Assembly (NCBI RefSeq): GCF_014898055.3
Contig: NW_023601104.1
Coordinates: 81,575,106-81,639,105 of the forward strand
DNA from: Talpa occidentalis
Lineage: Eukaryota > Chordata > Mammalia > Eulipotyphla > Talpidae
Reading direction: 5' to 3'
DNA: 64,000 bases
The notes beneath the pieces were generated by a model that worked only from the letters and a program-made list of their open reading frames with translations, was not told where the DNA came from and did not search any database. Shown piece by piece: positions 44,651 through 57,605 of the stretch. Numbering within the stretch: the stretch's first letter is position 1; every line of letters begins with the position of its first letter. The translations under genes and the position numbers were made by a program.

Positions 44651-47600
44651 ATAATAATTCTTAGTCCTAGGCAGACTGCCAAAAGGAAAAGTCAGCGAAT
44701 GCCACTCAAAACAATTTTTATTTCCATTTTCCAAGAATTTGATTTCAAAAGCATTTATAAAGATGGTAAAATTAACAGAAAACCAACTTTTTTCTTTAAT
44801 AAAAACTCAATATTAATATATAACAGGAAACCAGAGAGCTACATAAACCTCTCATAAGTTATTCACTTTGAACTTCACTTGAATTAGCAATTGCTCAAAC
44901 TTATTGTATCTTTAGTGACTTCTAAACACAGCACTTGCCAGTTCAATAATGCAATTCACATCCAGTTGTGGAAAATAGTTGTTCCTTGGCATAAGGCTAG
45001 TACCTTCCCTGGAAAGATTAATCTGTTTGCAATAATCTCTGCACACATTCAAAGTCTCATTGGCCTGTACTGATATTTAAAAAAGATGGATTCAGAACCA
45101 AATCAAACACCTTTCCAGGGTGAACCATATGGCTTTGTAAAATAACCTGGAGCTCAGCTTTGAGAGCAGCAGGTATAGAAAGTTGCTATGTGATGGCTGG
45201 AATTCTACTATCAAAGTGTCTTTCCTTTGAGTCTCAAAAAGCCTCTTATGAGTTTGCTCCTATAAAGTTGGAAGAACTAAAATCCTCTAAGTCATTATTT
45301 GTCAACCACATGCCTGGAGGAACCAGATAAAAATATGAACTAATGAAGCAGGAGGTTATATGACCGGAGGGAGTGAAGGGAGACCATAGATTCAGATGTC
45401 TATGCCATCCAATTTCTAGCCAGAAGCAGTGTTAAAATTTTTATTTAGGTTGGCCATCTAATAGGGGGTGGGAGATGGTATTAGAAGCTAAGTTTGTATG
45501 ATAGTTTGTACAAAAAATAAAACCCAAACCTGCAACATCTGGGTGTTGAGGGGACAAAGTACTGATGAAAAGCATGTGGGAAGAATAACTAGATCTCCTC
45601 TGCACCCTGCCTTGGTGCTGTCCTGGGCTCAAGTCTATTGTCGTCCTATGAGAACTGGGTCCAGGATTGCCAGAGTAGCTGCATTTTTCTGAAGAAGCAG
45701 AGAAATCCAATTTTTATGAGAAATGTCCTGGCGGAGATAGTTCACATCCAGTGGTCAGATTAGGGTTGTTGATAAGAGGCCAGCTGAGGGCAGCCCTGAG
45801 GAACGTGAGAAAGTGAGCCACGTGGTGATAGAGGTCAGTGTCTCCTAGGAGGAGGAATGATGAGTGTGCTCCTAAATCATGCAGAGCATTGCAAATCAAC
45901 CTCACCTCAGTAAAACAATACAATAAATAAATTGCATGTATACCAAAAATTAAAATGGGAGAATGGATTTTGGTAGACAGCCAGCATCTCTATCATGATT
46001 AGCTCCTTCGACCACTATCATCTATGACATAAATCACATGTTAGTCCTTAGAGGAGAAAGTCCAAAATTTTCTCCAATTATTGCATCGATCTCCATGTCT
46101 AGGATCTCCAGATGACACTCAGACTTCTGCTTCTGGTCCAGACATGGCTTCTCAAGGAGCTAACTAAACTAAAAGACAGGCTACCTGTGCTCCGTTTAAG
46201 ACTCCCAATGCAGTCTCCAGTGATTCTGGAATCCTGTTGGGAAGTATGTGAGGAACTTCAACCCCTAGCAGAAAATATTTTGATAGACTCTGGGTCTGCA
46301 AGGAACATTTGCATCCATGGTTCTCAGTGGACTTCATGTCTAGAACAGTGCCTTTCTGGAGAATAGTTTTGTCCATTATTCCCATAGCAACATATGAGGT
46401 GACTAATGGGGATAAAATATTGTTATTAGTTTTATGCCTCTCAGTGCCTATTTTATACTGATGTATGAGATCAGTTTTATAGACACAAACTTGTGGTTTC
46501 TGAGCAAAATGCCTTGTTCAAAACCCATGGTAGGCTTCTGACCTACTTGTTTCTTGTCAGCATCAGTTCCTGGAAAATAAGCTCCCATTCTTTTCTAGAA
46601 CTGTTCTGACGTCTGTTCTTGCTCAGCCTACCTCCCGTGCCCACATGGAATCTATGCTGATACCCAAAATGATAGGCCTGGGTGACAAGGTAAAACCCTC
46701 AACATTATCTTTGCCACTGGGCTGGGTCTCCTTTTTTTACCCTACAAATCGTTTCTTCTAGTACTTGAGGTACAGAAATCATCAGTTTGCCCAGCTCTGA
46801 GAAACCCTGAATCTTCAGGGTCTTTTTATTCCTTTCTATGTCAACTGCAAACTAGTCAGTCCTTGCCTGATTCATCTCTTTCTTGTCTTACTTTGCTAAA
46901 AGCAATAAACAGCAGTCAGTATACACTAATCATTTCATTCCATAGCTTCCCCTAGAGCTACAGACTTAATAGGCTGTTGGTCTGTCTTCCAAGTTATCAC
47001 AGATGGTAATTTTATATATTTTTTCCCACATATAATACAGAGTTCTAACTTTCCAGTCTTTGAGATCCATTTTCTTTATTTAGTCTCAATGATAAGCTAA
47101 TGTCATATTTTATTTTAGGTGTTGGTTATAGCACTCACTCTTAGGTACTGGTTTCCACATTGACTGGGAGAGATGGATTCAAATGAAATGGCTTAAATAA
47201 AAATATGCTTTTCTCTCAAGGAAGGAGGTTAGGTTAGCCATATGTGACTCCAACATATCCTTAGGAGCACCTGCCCAGTAGCCAGTACAGGAAACCATGT
47301 GGGGGACCGTAAGTGGGAGGTTTAAATGAGCTGGGCCTGAAGGGTGCTTGTCATTTCTGTTTACAACCATTGACAAAAACTTAGTCGGATGAAACAGCTC
47401 AAGGGACACAGGGGCATCTACTCCAGCCGTGAGTGCATATTATTGCCTCCACCCCATGAAGGAGAGATCAAAAGGAACCAACTTGTAGAGGTTCAATGGA
47501 GCCAAAAGGGGGGCAATCTGAGTTTTAGTAAGGATATAACTGCTATTGCTACATATCTAATGTGTTTAAATACATGAGTCTGCATTTATCCTTATGAAAT

Positions 47601-48509
47601 TATTGTCATATTTGGAGAAGTATTTGAGTAACCAGTTCATTATCTTATAAATTAAGAGGTAAAAAAATCAAGTACTCATCCTGTCTCACCAATATGAGCT
47701 TTTCCTCTGTAGCCAAATAGCTGATGAGGACCTTTGTGGACTTATAACATGTTCTAGAATGATCTTTGTATCTCCTGCCACTCTCTTGAAAGTCATATCT
47801 CCAAGAAACCCTCATTACAAATCATATTATGAGAGCTAGGGATGCTCAGTGTTACTGGGGTAGAGCCTTGTTTCCAGAAATTTTCAAGGATCACTGGTGT
47901 ATGACAAACAATCACACTGCTGGCTTACTACTACCAGAAAGTCCCCATTCTTGGGGGATGTAGGAAAGGTGGTTACAGTTATAAAACTGAATTTTTTATA
48001 ACCCCTCCCATAATAATATTTGCTCTTTTGTGACATCTCCAGTTGCCTATGAGGAAGTAAAGGGCAGAGGGAAAGAGGTGGTGACACCCCAAGCCAGGGG
48101 TAGGCACCAGAGTGCTGGAGAGGACTGAATAGGCATGAAGGGCCACAGCCTTGTGTGGCTGAATGCAAGAGCATCACATCAGGACACTTGAAAAAGTGGA
48201 CACTTGAAAACCGGCGCTTACAGCAGCACCATGTGGATACTCAGGGCCTGGACCCTCACATTTTTCTACCATCACTCAACCTCCTGTAGATAAGGAAAGA
48301 GCCTCAGGAATGACTGAAGTTTTCCTCAATAAGCAGCCTACTCTCTTTAACTCAGCCCACTGGGAATCATGGCTGTGAAAATTCTGGAGCCTCTTAAGAA
48401 GGCAGTTTTCCTAAGAAGGATCCTTTGGGCATGTTTTAAGTTCTCCAAGATTTTCTCTAGTTATTTTGGAGTAGCTTCCACTTATTATCATGGGGTTATC
48501 CAGAAACAC
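44651..48509. other. Long stretch without recognised feature
   Basis: About 3.9 kb in which I can name no repeat with confidence and see no gene. The frames at 45441-45710, 46112-46366 and 47884-48177 are under 100 codons and lack recognisable domains. Very old repeats are likely present but cannot be assigned by eye. Confidence 0.4.
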
Positions 48510-48640
48510 ATAGACTCACTCTGGGAGGGACCTTCAGCGTCATCTCATTTTACAAATGAGACAACTGGGCATTTGGCCCGAAGTCACATAGCACAAGTAT
48601 GGTATAGCTGGGGCTAGAATTCAGCTCTCCTGTCTTCCAT
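48510..48640 (-). repeat. MIR fragment
   Basis: 'tcattttacaaatgagaca', 'gcccgaagtcacatagcac' and 'gctggggctagaattcag' are the minus-strand MIR core. Confidence 0.85.
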
Positions 48641-50199
48641 CACACATCTATATCCATCACAACTATATCCATCACACATCCCATTTCAATAAAGGTGACT
48701 TGACCCAGCAGCTCGCTTTGTTTCTAAAACCTCCTGCTATTAAATGTCAACTGCTTCTCAGTTTGCTTTCAATTTATGGAGTCACATCACGAATGTACAA
48801 TAAGAGAAATTCAGCAGGATGGCTTCTTTACTTCTGGGCTCCCCACTGTTCCCACACATATTACTGCAGCTCTCAACAGGGAATTTGAGTTTCAAGGAGT
48901 GAGTGAAATAAACCCTGCAAAGCCATTACATCATGTACAATATTGGGGGATAAACATACGCAGAATACACAATGCTTCTGGCAGCTAACAGCTTGTTCTG
49001 AAAAAGTCTTGTTTCTGGAAAAGGATATTGGAAGGGAAAACAACTTATTCTTGTTTTTGATAGGAAAAGAAGGCCAATTTAAAATGGATTAGTGTGTGTC
49101 CTTATATGTTTGTGTCTCTGGTTATTTCTCGCAAAAACATCCACATGGCACCAAGCCTTCAGACATTGGCCTGTAGGGTTTCCCTAAATGATTTTCAGGG
49201 GATCGAGCTTGGAGATATTTCATGAGAACTGCAGAGACCTTGGACCACCACCAGGCTCACATAGCATATTAAAGGTGGTAGAAGTTCTTTCATTTATCCA
49301 TTTCCCAAACTGCTTTGACCTTGGAATCTTCGTTCATTTTTTTTTTTTTTATTCTTAGAACTCAGGTCCCACAGAAGCCCCTTGGGCAAGGGCTGGTTCT
49401 TGGTTACTCTCTAAGACCTTAATATGCTAGACATTTTTGGTCTCCAAGGCTTTCTGTGGAACCTCATAAATGTAACTCTAGCTGTGGGTTAGTGACCATG
49501 TTGACATTCTGACATCAGCTGATTCTCCTGTCACAATGGGACAGTGTCCTTCAACCTCTCCCACCCGCCTCCAACTCTAGGGTCTAATTATTTTCAGTGG
49601 ATATTGACCTTTAACATGGTTGAGACCCAGACCTCCACAGAGTTATTCCTGACCCTCTAGCTCTTGCTTTCATTCTGCGCATGTCACCAGGCAGGGACCT
49701 TAGCTCTCACTCACTCCGTGTTACCAAGATGTCCTCTCCCCAGGCACTGGGACTCATTCCATGCAGGATTTGAGGCTCATAGCAGGTTACTTTGCCCATT
49801 TTCCTTGATAAGTGCCTGCTTGGCCTCTAGAAGTTAGAGGAGACAGCAAACATTCTTGGACTAGTTCCTGGACTCTCTGAAGTCAAGCCAATGGCAATTA
49901 CACCTGCCCACCTTTGTACTTAATTCTTACTATAGCACTCAGGACATTCATTACCAGTAATAGCTAGGACTCAAAATTGAAAATTTCCTCCAGATGGTTT
50001 GATATCTAGGACAGTTTTATCCTGCCCCCCCTCCCTTAGAAGAACAACTTAAAGCAAAGAGTTTAAGTATAATCCCAGGGATCAGAAGTGAAAGACAAAG
50101 AAAAAGGAGAGTGATGTAAGGGGAGACATAAGAGGATTTGTTAGCCAGCGTGTTGTCACTAGGTATGACTGATTTTTCAGATGTGTGGTCCAGCTCTTG
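48641..50199. other. Stretch without recognised feature
   Basis: No gene or nameable repeat. A T12-13 run lies near 49338-49350. Confidence 0.4.
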
Positions 50200-50700
50200 A
50201 GAGGACATAAATGGCGCATCTCAGCACTGACCATTGGTCAATGTGGAGGTAGGAAATTACCCAGTGGAAAGCTGGCGAACAGTAAACTTATCCACTTTGT
50301 ATGGATGACTGGTCTAGAGACTAGAAGGAACAGGATTTGTGACAACGTGTATGGAAATGGAAGGGGTGATGCTAAGTGAAATAAGCCAGAAAGAGAAAGA
50401 TATGTGGAATATTGAGAAATCAAACAAAGGGTCACACAAAGACAAACATTGAAACCAACACTTGAAAGCTCACCATAGATCTGAGGCACCCAGGAGATGG
50501 GGCAGGGAAAAGGGTGAAAATCGAGCACAATGACAGCAGTGGAGGACTATAGCTGCTTTGGTGGTGAGAGATCACAGTAGACTGTGAGGGGAGAGGGGAT
50601 AGAAATTGTCTTTACAGGGATTGGTACTTTGTCTGAATGCGGGCTCCCCACATGTAGAGTTTATGCATCATTGTGTTACAATAACTTTGACTTAAGAAAG
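50200..50700 (+). mobile_element. L1 ORF2 3' end and 3' UTR fragment
   Basis: 'gatgctaagtgaaataagc', 'cagaaagagaaagatatgt' and 'tgagaaatcaaacaaaggg' correspond to the conserved L1 ORF2 C-terminus. The 3' UTR follows. Frames are broken. Confidence 0.75.
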
Positions 50701-50779
50701 GCAAAGCCAATAAGGGCTCAGACACTTCAGATATGAAGTGAAAGTATCACCTACCAGGAACCAACTAAGACCAGTGAGC

Positions 50780-51310
50780 TCTTGCACACTGAGACAAGAG
50801 TTCCTAGAGCACTAATTTGATCACGTTGTTCACTTGCTTAAAACTCTTAAATGACTAGTTACTGACCTTAAAATAAAAGTTCAACTTGTTTATCTTGGTT
50901 AAGAGATACTCCAAGATTTAAATTCTTTTTTTTTTCTTTTTCCACCCTCTATTTTTTGTTACTTCCTCCCTTACAATCAACTCCAACACTGAACTACTTT
51001 TATTTCCTTAAAATGGGGTCAGGCCTTTGTACACATCTTAAACATACTCCTCCACTTAAATAATGTCTACTCAGTCTTTAAAGCTCAGAGAACATAGCAA
51101 GTGTTCTTGGACATTTTCCTGGATCCAATGAGTTTGAGTCAGTAATGGTCATGCCCACCCACCCTTCTTACACAGTAAGAAGCTACAGTGTGTGTGTAAT
51201 CTGCCTCTGCCTCCTCTCTGAGACTATAAGCTTCCCACTACTCCTACTACCTAGCAAAAATTAGCCACCTGACAAAAGTTCATAGAAAGAACTTATAAAT
51301 AAATCAAGTG
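50780..51310 (+). repeat. L2, long copy
   Basis: 'gttgttcacttgcttaaaa', 'aatgtctactcagtcttta' and 'aagctcagagaacatag' fit L2 internal and 3' sequence. Confidence 0.65.
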
Positions 51311-51944
51311 CTTGCTTTCTATTCAATTGTTCACTATGCCTTATAATATCATTTAAAAAAATAAGTGTCTTTTTTTCTCCCCTCTTACACTTCTCCAGTG
51401 TATTTAAGAAGTGAAATGAAATGGAACATGAACAGCATGAAATTGGTAATTTAACTAGGGGTTGTTAATATCATTGGGCTAAACCTCTCTCGGTCAACAT
51501 TTAGTACAAATTGATTAAATTCCATATATAGATTCTCAATCATGGAGCATTTTTTCCTGCATTTTTGGTTTTAAAAATCTTGTTTTTTTTAATCACAACA
51601 GTGTAATATTATAAAGCTGAACACGATGCCTCTTAATAATATGTCTCACTGATAGCCTGAATTTCATGTGATAGCACAATCATTAGGATTAGACTTCATC
51701 GTGACTGATAAAGAATGGCCATTCTATGTGGCTAGTCCCTCCTCAGCTATGAAATGGGGTCTTCAGGAAATAGTGGTTGTCCCTTTCCTGGTAAAGGGTC
51801 TGCAAATATTTGTAATGTGTACACAAATATATTCTGAAATTAGAAGATCAAATTTCCTTCTAGACCTGACCTAAGTAAGACCCACTTACCAACAGGGATC
51901 AACCTGATTTTACTACAAGCAAGGCCTCCAGTCCAACCTGGGCG
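51311..51944. other. Stretch without recognised feature
   Basis: AT-rich, with nothing nameable. Confidence 0.4.
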
Positions 51945-52160
51945 AGCTACATGGTATGGGGTTAAGGTCACAAGGTTTGGATGCAAACATTTGGGTTCAA
52001 ATTCTTGTTCTGCTTTTAGCCTCTCTGAGCTTCTGAGCTTCTGTCCTTTCATGTACAATGGAGATAATATCTCCTTCATAAGATTATTGGGGAGATGAAG
52101 TAAATGTGGATGTAGTGTGGCTGACACATTGTATGCACTTGGAGTACTCATGACAGCTCT
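51945..52160 (+). repeat. MIR, long copy
   Basis: 'tttgggttcaaattcttgt', 'gcctctctgagcttctgag', 'acaatggagataatatctc' and 'aagattattggggagatga' are a near-complete plus-strand MIR. It lies across the antisense frame 51840-52295, which is therefore spurious. Confidence 0.9.
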
Positions 52161-52239
52161 AACTGATAAGTTCCCAAGAAACTCGAACAATAAAGGGAAT
52201 CTGATTGAAAGAGTCTTAGGAAGGAGAATAATCAGAAAA

Positions 52240-52260
52240 GGGGTTGGGGGTGGGGTGGGG
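52240..52260 (+). other. G-quadruplex-type motif
   Basis: Four G-runs of 4, 5, 4 and 4 bases separated by loops of 2, 1 and 1 bases, followed by a purine-rich tract (52261-52281). Confidence 0.8.
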
Positions 52261-52281
52261 AGAAAGAAGGAGGGGGGGGAG

Positions 52282-52844
52282 CAGAGCATATCCACATTTT
52301 CTAAGGTAATTTTTATGAAATCACAGCTTCCAACCTGAGATTTGGAAATCTAAGCAATCATCCTAGGAGCAGCAGAAAGAACTGGTAATAGGGCCAGTAG
52401 CATTGCAGAAAACATTTGCAGGAACTGCAGGGGAGAGATAGCAGGAAGCACCGAGGCTAATGCACTGCTTTCAAAGGGCTTTCATAACTCACAGGGACTC
52501 AGGGACGATTTATGCTCTTGCCTACTCATAAACAGATAATAAGCACAGTGACTCACTTGTCAGGCAGAAAACTTGATTTTTTCTAAGCAATAAGCAGAAT
52601 CGTAGTATATCATTTCCTTAATGTAAGCTTGGAGTAAACTGGAGGCTGATATCACTAACTCATTTCAACTTTCATGTGGTAAAAAATACTGTCATTTCTG
52701 AAATGAGTCACAAAGGCTTTAGAACTTTTCCTGACGTAAGAATTAAAAAACCACATATCCATCAATAAAACATTCATATATTTCTTATGCTCGCACATTG
52801 AAACAATCAAGGTAAGGTTAGTACTTTATCACTTTCTAAATGCT
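52282..52844. other. Stretch without recognised feature
   Basis: Nothing nameable. Confidence 0.4.
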
Positions 52845-53010
52845 TTTATATCCAATATTCATTGTAGAGAAACCAAGTACCATTAGACAGGATGCCTGCT
52901 TTAATTTTCATACTAAGGATGAGGAAACTCAGCCTCAGGGAGATTGATTATCTTTGTTCAAAGCGGCCAAGCTAGTAAATAAACAAAAGCTGGTATGAGT
53001 CCTATGACCC
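52845..53010 (-). repeat. MIR fragment
   Basis: 'aaggatgaggaaactcagcc', 'agcggccaagctagtaaat' are the minus-strand MIR core. Confidence 0.85.
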
Positions 53011-53435
53011 CAAACCTAAAAGCAGCCTCAACAGACCAGACAGATTCTGTTGTCATATGTACTGACAAATTCATGCTTTTCAATAGATTTCTACCATAGG
53101 GGCTTAGTGGCTTAGCAGGAAATTGTTCATTATATGAATTTAGACACAGACACACGTTCAGGCATCTCATGAGCATTCTGATTTAGCCCATGAATAGAGG
53201 ATAGCTGTAACTAAGAGACTGAATACTTGCTTCTTCCTTCTCTGCATGCACTCTTCACCCTCCTCCATCCAGCTTTGGGCCCTGAAAAGCCAATCATGTG
53301 AGACAGAAAATGAGATTCTGCTTCTCTGGCTTTCTAGTGTCCACCCAGTAGGGAGCATCAGAAAAAAAAAATGGGAAGGAGGTGGGCAGCAGATATGAAT
53401 GAACAATTAAGCAAAGAGGACATCTGGAAGGCTAA
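53011..53435. other. Stretch without recognised feature
   Basis: Nothing nameable. Confidence 0.4.
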
Positions 53436-53860
53436 AACATGTAAGAAAAAATGCTCATGATCTCTTTCATAAAGAGAGATGCAGATTAAAACTACAATAA
53501 GCTACCATCTCACACCGGTAAGAACCACACATATTAAAAAGAACCCTCCCCCAAAACAAGGACTGGAGAGGATGCGGAGAATGAGGAATGTGAACTGGTG
53601 CAGTCTTTATGGAAAGGGATCTGGATTTACCTTGAAAAAATATACATGGAAATACTACTCGACCCAGAAAGCCCACTCTTGGGGCATCTATGTGAAGACT
53701 GTGAACCCATCAATGTAAGATGCTATATGCTCTACAATATTTATTGCCGTGCTATTTACAACAACTAGGACATGGAAGCAACCTAAATACCCATCAATAG
53801 ACAACTGGACCAAGAAGATGTGGTGCTTCTACACTATGGAAAACCTTGACTTGTTACTTG
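53436..53860 (+). mobile_element. L1 ORF2 C-terminal fragment
   Basis: The text covers the conserved L1 stretch: 'agctaccatctcacaccgg', 'aggactggagaggatgcgg', 'acccatcaatagacaactgg', 'aagaagatgtggtg'. Stop codons and frameshifts break the reading frame. Confidence 0.9.
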
Positions 53861-53884
53861 CATCTGGAAGAGTCTGCAGCCCTC

Positions 53885-54045
53885 ATCTTATGAGAGCTGA
53901 AACTTATGGCAGCCTTTGTTACTTAGAAGTCATGTGACCTTTGGTAAATTATTTTACCATTCTCTTGCAGATTTCTTATTCATAAATAGGAGGGTATGGT
54001 AGTGTAGATGATCCTCAAATGCCTTTCTAGAACTGAATATGGAGA
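53885..54045 (+). repeat. MIR fragment
   Basis: 'gaagtcatgtgacctttgg', 'cttgcagatttcttattca' and 'tgatcctcaaatgccttt' fit a plus-strand MIR. Confidence 0.6.
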
Positions 54046-54739
54046 ATAAGGATAAACAGTGGCCAATCGTCTGACTCAGCTAGAACTGAAAGGAAAGTCA
54101 TGTCTCAGAATGAGTGGCCTTTCTGTCCCCCATATAGTCTTGACAGCAGCCCTGCTCTCCAGTCAATAAAAGCTCCTGCAAAGGAAGACAATGTCCAGCA
54201 AGTTCCAACCCCATTGATATTCCTGGGACACCTCACCTCAATTCAGTCAAATAAGTACTCCACACACTTCGCATGATATCCCTCTTTAAATCTAATCATA
54301 TCAAATGACCAAATAAATATTCAATGCCCATCGTAAGATGGGGTGCTAGGTATTGCAGTTATTAGCATTCTATTTTTATGTGTACCCTCTTTGGAAGGGA
54401 CTGAATTTCATATGATCATCAAATGAAAGCCAAAGAAACAAATGAGTTAAAGAGGAGGGAAAAATTTGAGGCATATTTAATCTTCCTCATTATCCATCCA
54501 CAATTCTTCCTGCACCCACTGACCATTTATTATTTCTGGACTGTTCACAGTAGCTCTATTTCTGCTATTGTTTTCTAGTGGCTGGAATTTTAGCTTAAAT
54601 AAAGCAGGCTTATGTAAAATGTATATAATGGCATCATCCTGCACAGTTTGTCAAACATTTGTTGAGAAGTCACATATTTACATACTAATAAGAATGAGGA
54701 AAGAAACATAATCTTGCCCTGACAACCCCATCCCCACCT
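54046..54739. other. Stretch without recognised feature
   Basis: A short L2-like minus fragment may lie near 54300-54360. Otherwise nothing nameable. Confidence 0.35.
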
Positions 54740-54828
54740 GAACTATATAATGTTGTACAACTGAAACTTACCATAATGTTATAAACCAATGTTACCGTAA
54801 TGAAAAAAATAAAAAATATATATATATG
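54740..54828 (+). mobile_element. L1 3' terminus
   Basis: 'atataatgttgtacaactg' followed by an A/T-rich tail with a short (TA)n is the usual L1 3' end. Confidence 0.65.
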
Positions 54829-55028
54829 AAGAAAGACAAGTTAAAAAGCATGCAAGCAAACAAAACATGGTTTCTACTCTTAAATAGCCTTTATATGATG
54901 AGCACCACTGGCTAAGGCAAGACCAAGAACCAAGTGTGACCTTTGCCCTAGGGCTGTGGGAGCAGCAAGGAAAGGCCATACAGGCCCCTAAAACTCTGGC
55001 AGCCTTCAGGCTAATTGCTTCTTTTCCC

Positions 55029-55825
55029 AACTAAGAAATGGGCAAAAGGCCTCAATAGAAACTTTAGACGTGTGAAAACTTTAGACATTTATAAACTACA
55101 GACTTATGAAAATATGTTCAACATCATTTATTATAAGAGAAGTGCAAATTAAAACCACACTGAGATATCACTCGCCCTTGTGAGAATGGCCTATATAAAA
55201 AAGAAAGGAATTAACAAATGCTGGTGAGGTTGCAGTGAAAAGGGAACTCTTATCCACTGTTGATAGAATGTAAGCTGGTATAGTCCTTGCCAAAAATGGT
55301 ATGGAGATTTCTCAAGAAAATAAAAAAGGAAATTCCATTTGACCCAGCAATACCACTATTAGATATTTACCCAAAATACACAGAAAATCCAGTGCAAAAA
55401 AGATCTATCTTCACCTATGTACACAATAGCAGTGTTTACAATTGCCAAATCATAGAACCAACCCATGTGCCTTTAACAGACAAGTAGAGAAACTGTTGAG
55501 GATATATATTCAATGGAATATTACACGGCTGTGAGGAAAGATGGAACAGTGGCATTTGGCACAAAATGGGTGGACCTTGAGGTGATTATGTTGTGTGAAA
55601 TCAGCCAAAAGTAAAAGAGATTTGGGATGGTTTCACTCATTTGTGGAATATAAATACAATTACATGCAAATAATAGATGAAATAAAAATTTGAACTTGGC
55701 AAAAAAAAAAATAATTGTTATCAGAGGGATTGGGAAAATGATGGAGGGTGTGGAGGAGAGAGAGGCAAATGGGGATGGGTGGTTTGGTGGAGGGAAAAAT
55801 TAAAAAAATATATATATATAATTGT
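55029..55825 (+). mobile_element. L1 3' end copy (ORF2 C-terminus plus 3' UTR)
   Basis: The order 'gaaatgggcaaaaggcctc', 'gaagtgcaaattaaaacca', 'attccatttgacccagcaa', 'caatggaatattacacggc', 'tgaaatcagccaaaag' and an A-rich tail with a (TA)n run is a 5'-truncated L1. It is inactive: the frame is interrupted several times. Confidence 0.92.
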
Positions 55826-56905
55826 TTTTTCTCAATTCTGCAGGTTAGACACCAAGGGCAAAAACCAAATGGTCAGTTTTTGAGTCTTTATTTCTTTTAG
55901 TCCTCCAGCAGTGTGGGATTAGACTCACAAATAAGCCATTTGCCTGTAGGCTACATGCCTTCAGTTGTTGGGTCTTAGCTGTGGGAGGGACTCCACATTT
56001 TCTCTGGAGAACACTAATTAACAAGAGGTGCCTGGCAGAGAGCTGTTATGTTAGAACAAGAGTTTTTATAGTGTGGTTCTCCCCACCTCAGAGTTTACTG
56101 GGAAACATGGTGGAAATGCTCATTCTTAGGCCCAGCCACAGGCCTACTGAATCAGAATCTCTGGCAATGGGACCCAGAGCTGTTAACAAGCCATCAAGGG
56201 GATTCTTTCTGTTGCAAGTGAAAGTCTGAGAACCACTGGCGACACTCAAACTGGGCATCTCCTCTCCTGGCTTCTGAGTTGGGCAGCACTGGCATCACCT
56301 GGGAATTTTCTAGTGAGGCAGAATCTGACTTTACCTCAGTTTGGTTGATTGAGAATCAGTTAAACTAAGATTTCTCTATGATTCTTACAAACATTCAAGT
56401 TTAAGGACCTTTGCTGTAGTGACTGGACCCTGAGTCAACCCAGAGTGTACATCAGTGGTATACAGGGTTGATTTAAAGAAAGGTGTGTTTTCTACTCTTG
56501 CCATTCCAGTCAGGCCATCTTCTGTCAGAACTTGGGTGTCTGAGAGACAGTGATCACACTCTATCTTAACTGTGCATTAAAAAAGTAGCTTTATTTTCTT
56601 TTACTGGTCTATTCTTCCTCCAAAGTCACCAATCTCCTGGGTAACAGTGTGCAAAAAAGTTCTCTTGCTTGTGAACGAAAATGTGCCCAATTCTTCTTGC
56701 ATAAATCATTGTATTTAATCAGCTACTTTAGGGTAAATTCTCAGTCTTTCAGATGTAATCTACCAACATAGTACCTTCCATGATGACTCTGGCATGGGAG
56801 AGGCTTTCTTGATCTTGTGGTCACAGAAATGGAGAGGCTGGGTTAAGCTGCTCACATAGTGTCCTGCGAAAATTAGAAAATAATATATCTTCTTTAAGAC
56901 ACTTT
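55826..56905. other. Stretch without recognised feature
   Basis: No supported feature. The segment at about 56080-56240 ('tcagaatctctggcaatgg...gtctgagaaccactggc') resembles a common old mammalian repeat that I do not name. Confidence 0.35.
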
Positions 56906-57163
56906 TTAAAAAAGATTTATTTATGCATGCAAGAGCTGGGGTACAGGCCAGAGGTACAGGGGAAGAGGAGATTCACCAGAGACAGAGTGGGGAACAGAAC
57001 AGGCAGATTGACTGAAACACTGTTGAGGGGTGCAGCGGGTGAGTCTGGAGAGGTCTCCTGCACCATGTGGGTAGCTCCCTGGCCAGGGATCGAACTCGTG
57101 CTGCAGAGGCTGTGGATAGTTTTATAGTGTGGTGCTTAACTCCTTGCATCTCCAGGGAGGCCC
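56906..57163 (-). mobile_element. tRNA-derived SINE, subfamily A (copy 11)
   Basis: Minus-strand copy: 'aaagatttatttatgcatgc' tail at the left, 'tccagggaggccc' head at the right. No clear target duplication. Confidence 0.92.
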
Positions 57164-57605
57164 CCATCATTGTTCATTTTTAAACAATGTTTACTATTTA
57201 GCAATCAATAAATGATGTCCTCATTCTAATTCTTCCCTGCTTCCTCTCCACACTCCAGTGGAGTCAGGAGGTCAGCCTTTTCCATTTTCTTGCATAACAA
57301 AGCTTTGTTTACATCATAACCAAGTCCTTATTTCCCTTTCCTAGTGGAAAACTCCAAGCTTAGGTCATCCAGGCCTGCTTTGTGATATGAAAGGGGAGCC
57401 TAAGGGAATAAAAAATTCTTTTCTTTTTCCATAATGTCTGGCTTTTGAGACACTGCTCACTGGTGAGTCACAAATATTATTGACGTCTTTTTTTTCTAGC
57501 TCATATTCACCCCTCTTCTCAAACATGAAAATGCATTGCTTCAGTGAATGGGTCCTGCAGGGCGACGGTATTTTCTATACTTGAAAATGAAGATGTCATC
57601 GAAAA
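57164..57605. other. Stretch without recognised feature
   Basis: Nothing nameable before the LTR. Confidence 0.4.

Noticed and set aside
51840..52295. 151-codon minus-strand frame
   Set aside because: It is antisense to a near-complete MIR and includes the purine/G-run tract, which gives low-complexity proline/phenylalanine-rich sequence.
55029..55825. Possible functional L1 ORF2 piece
   Set aside because: Only the 3' end is present, with several frame breaks. No promoter and no catalytic domains.
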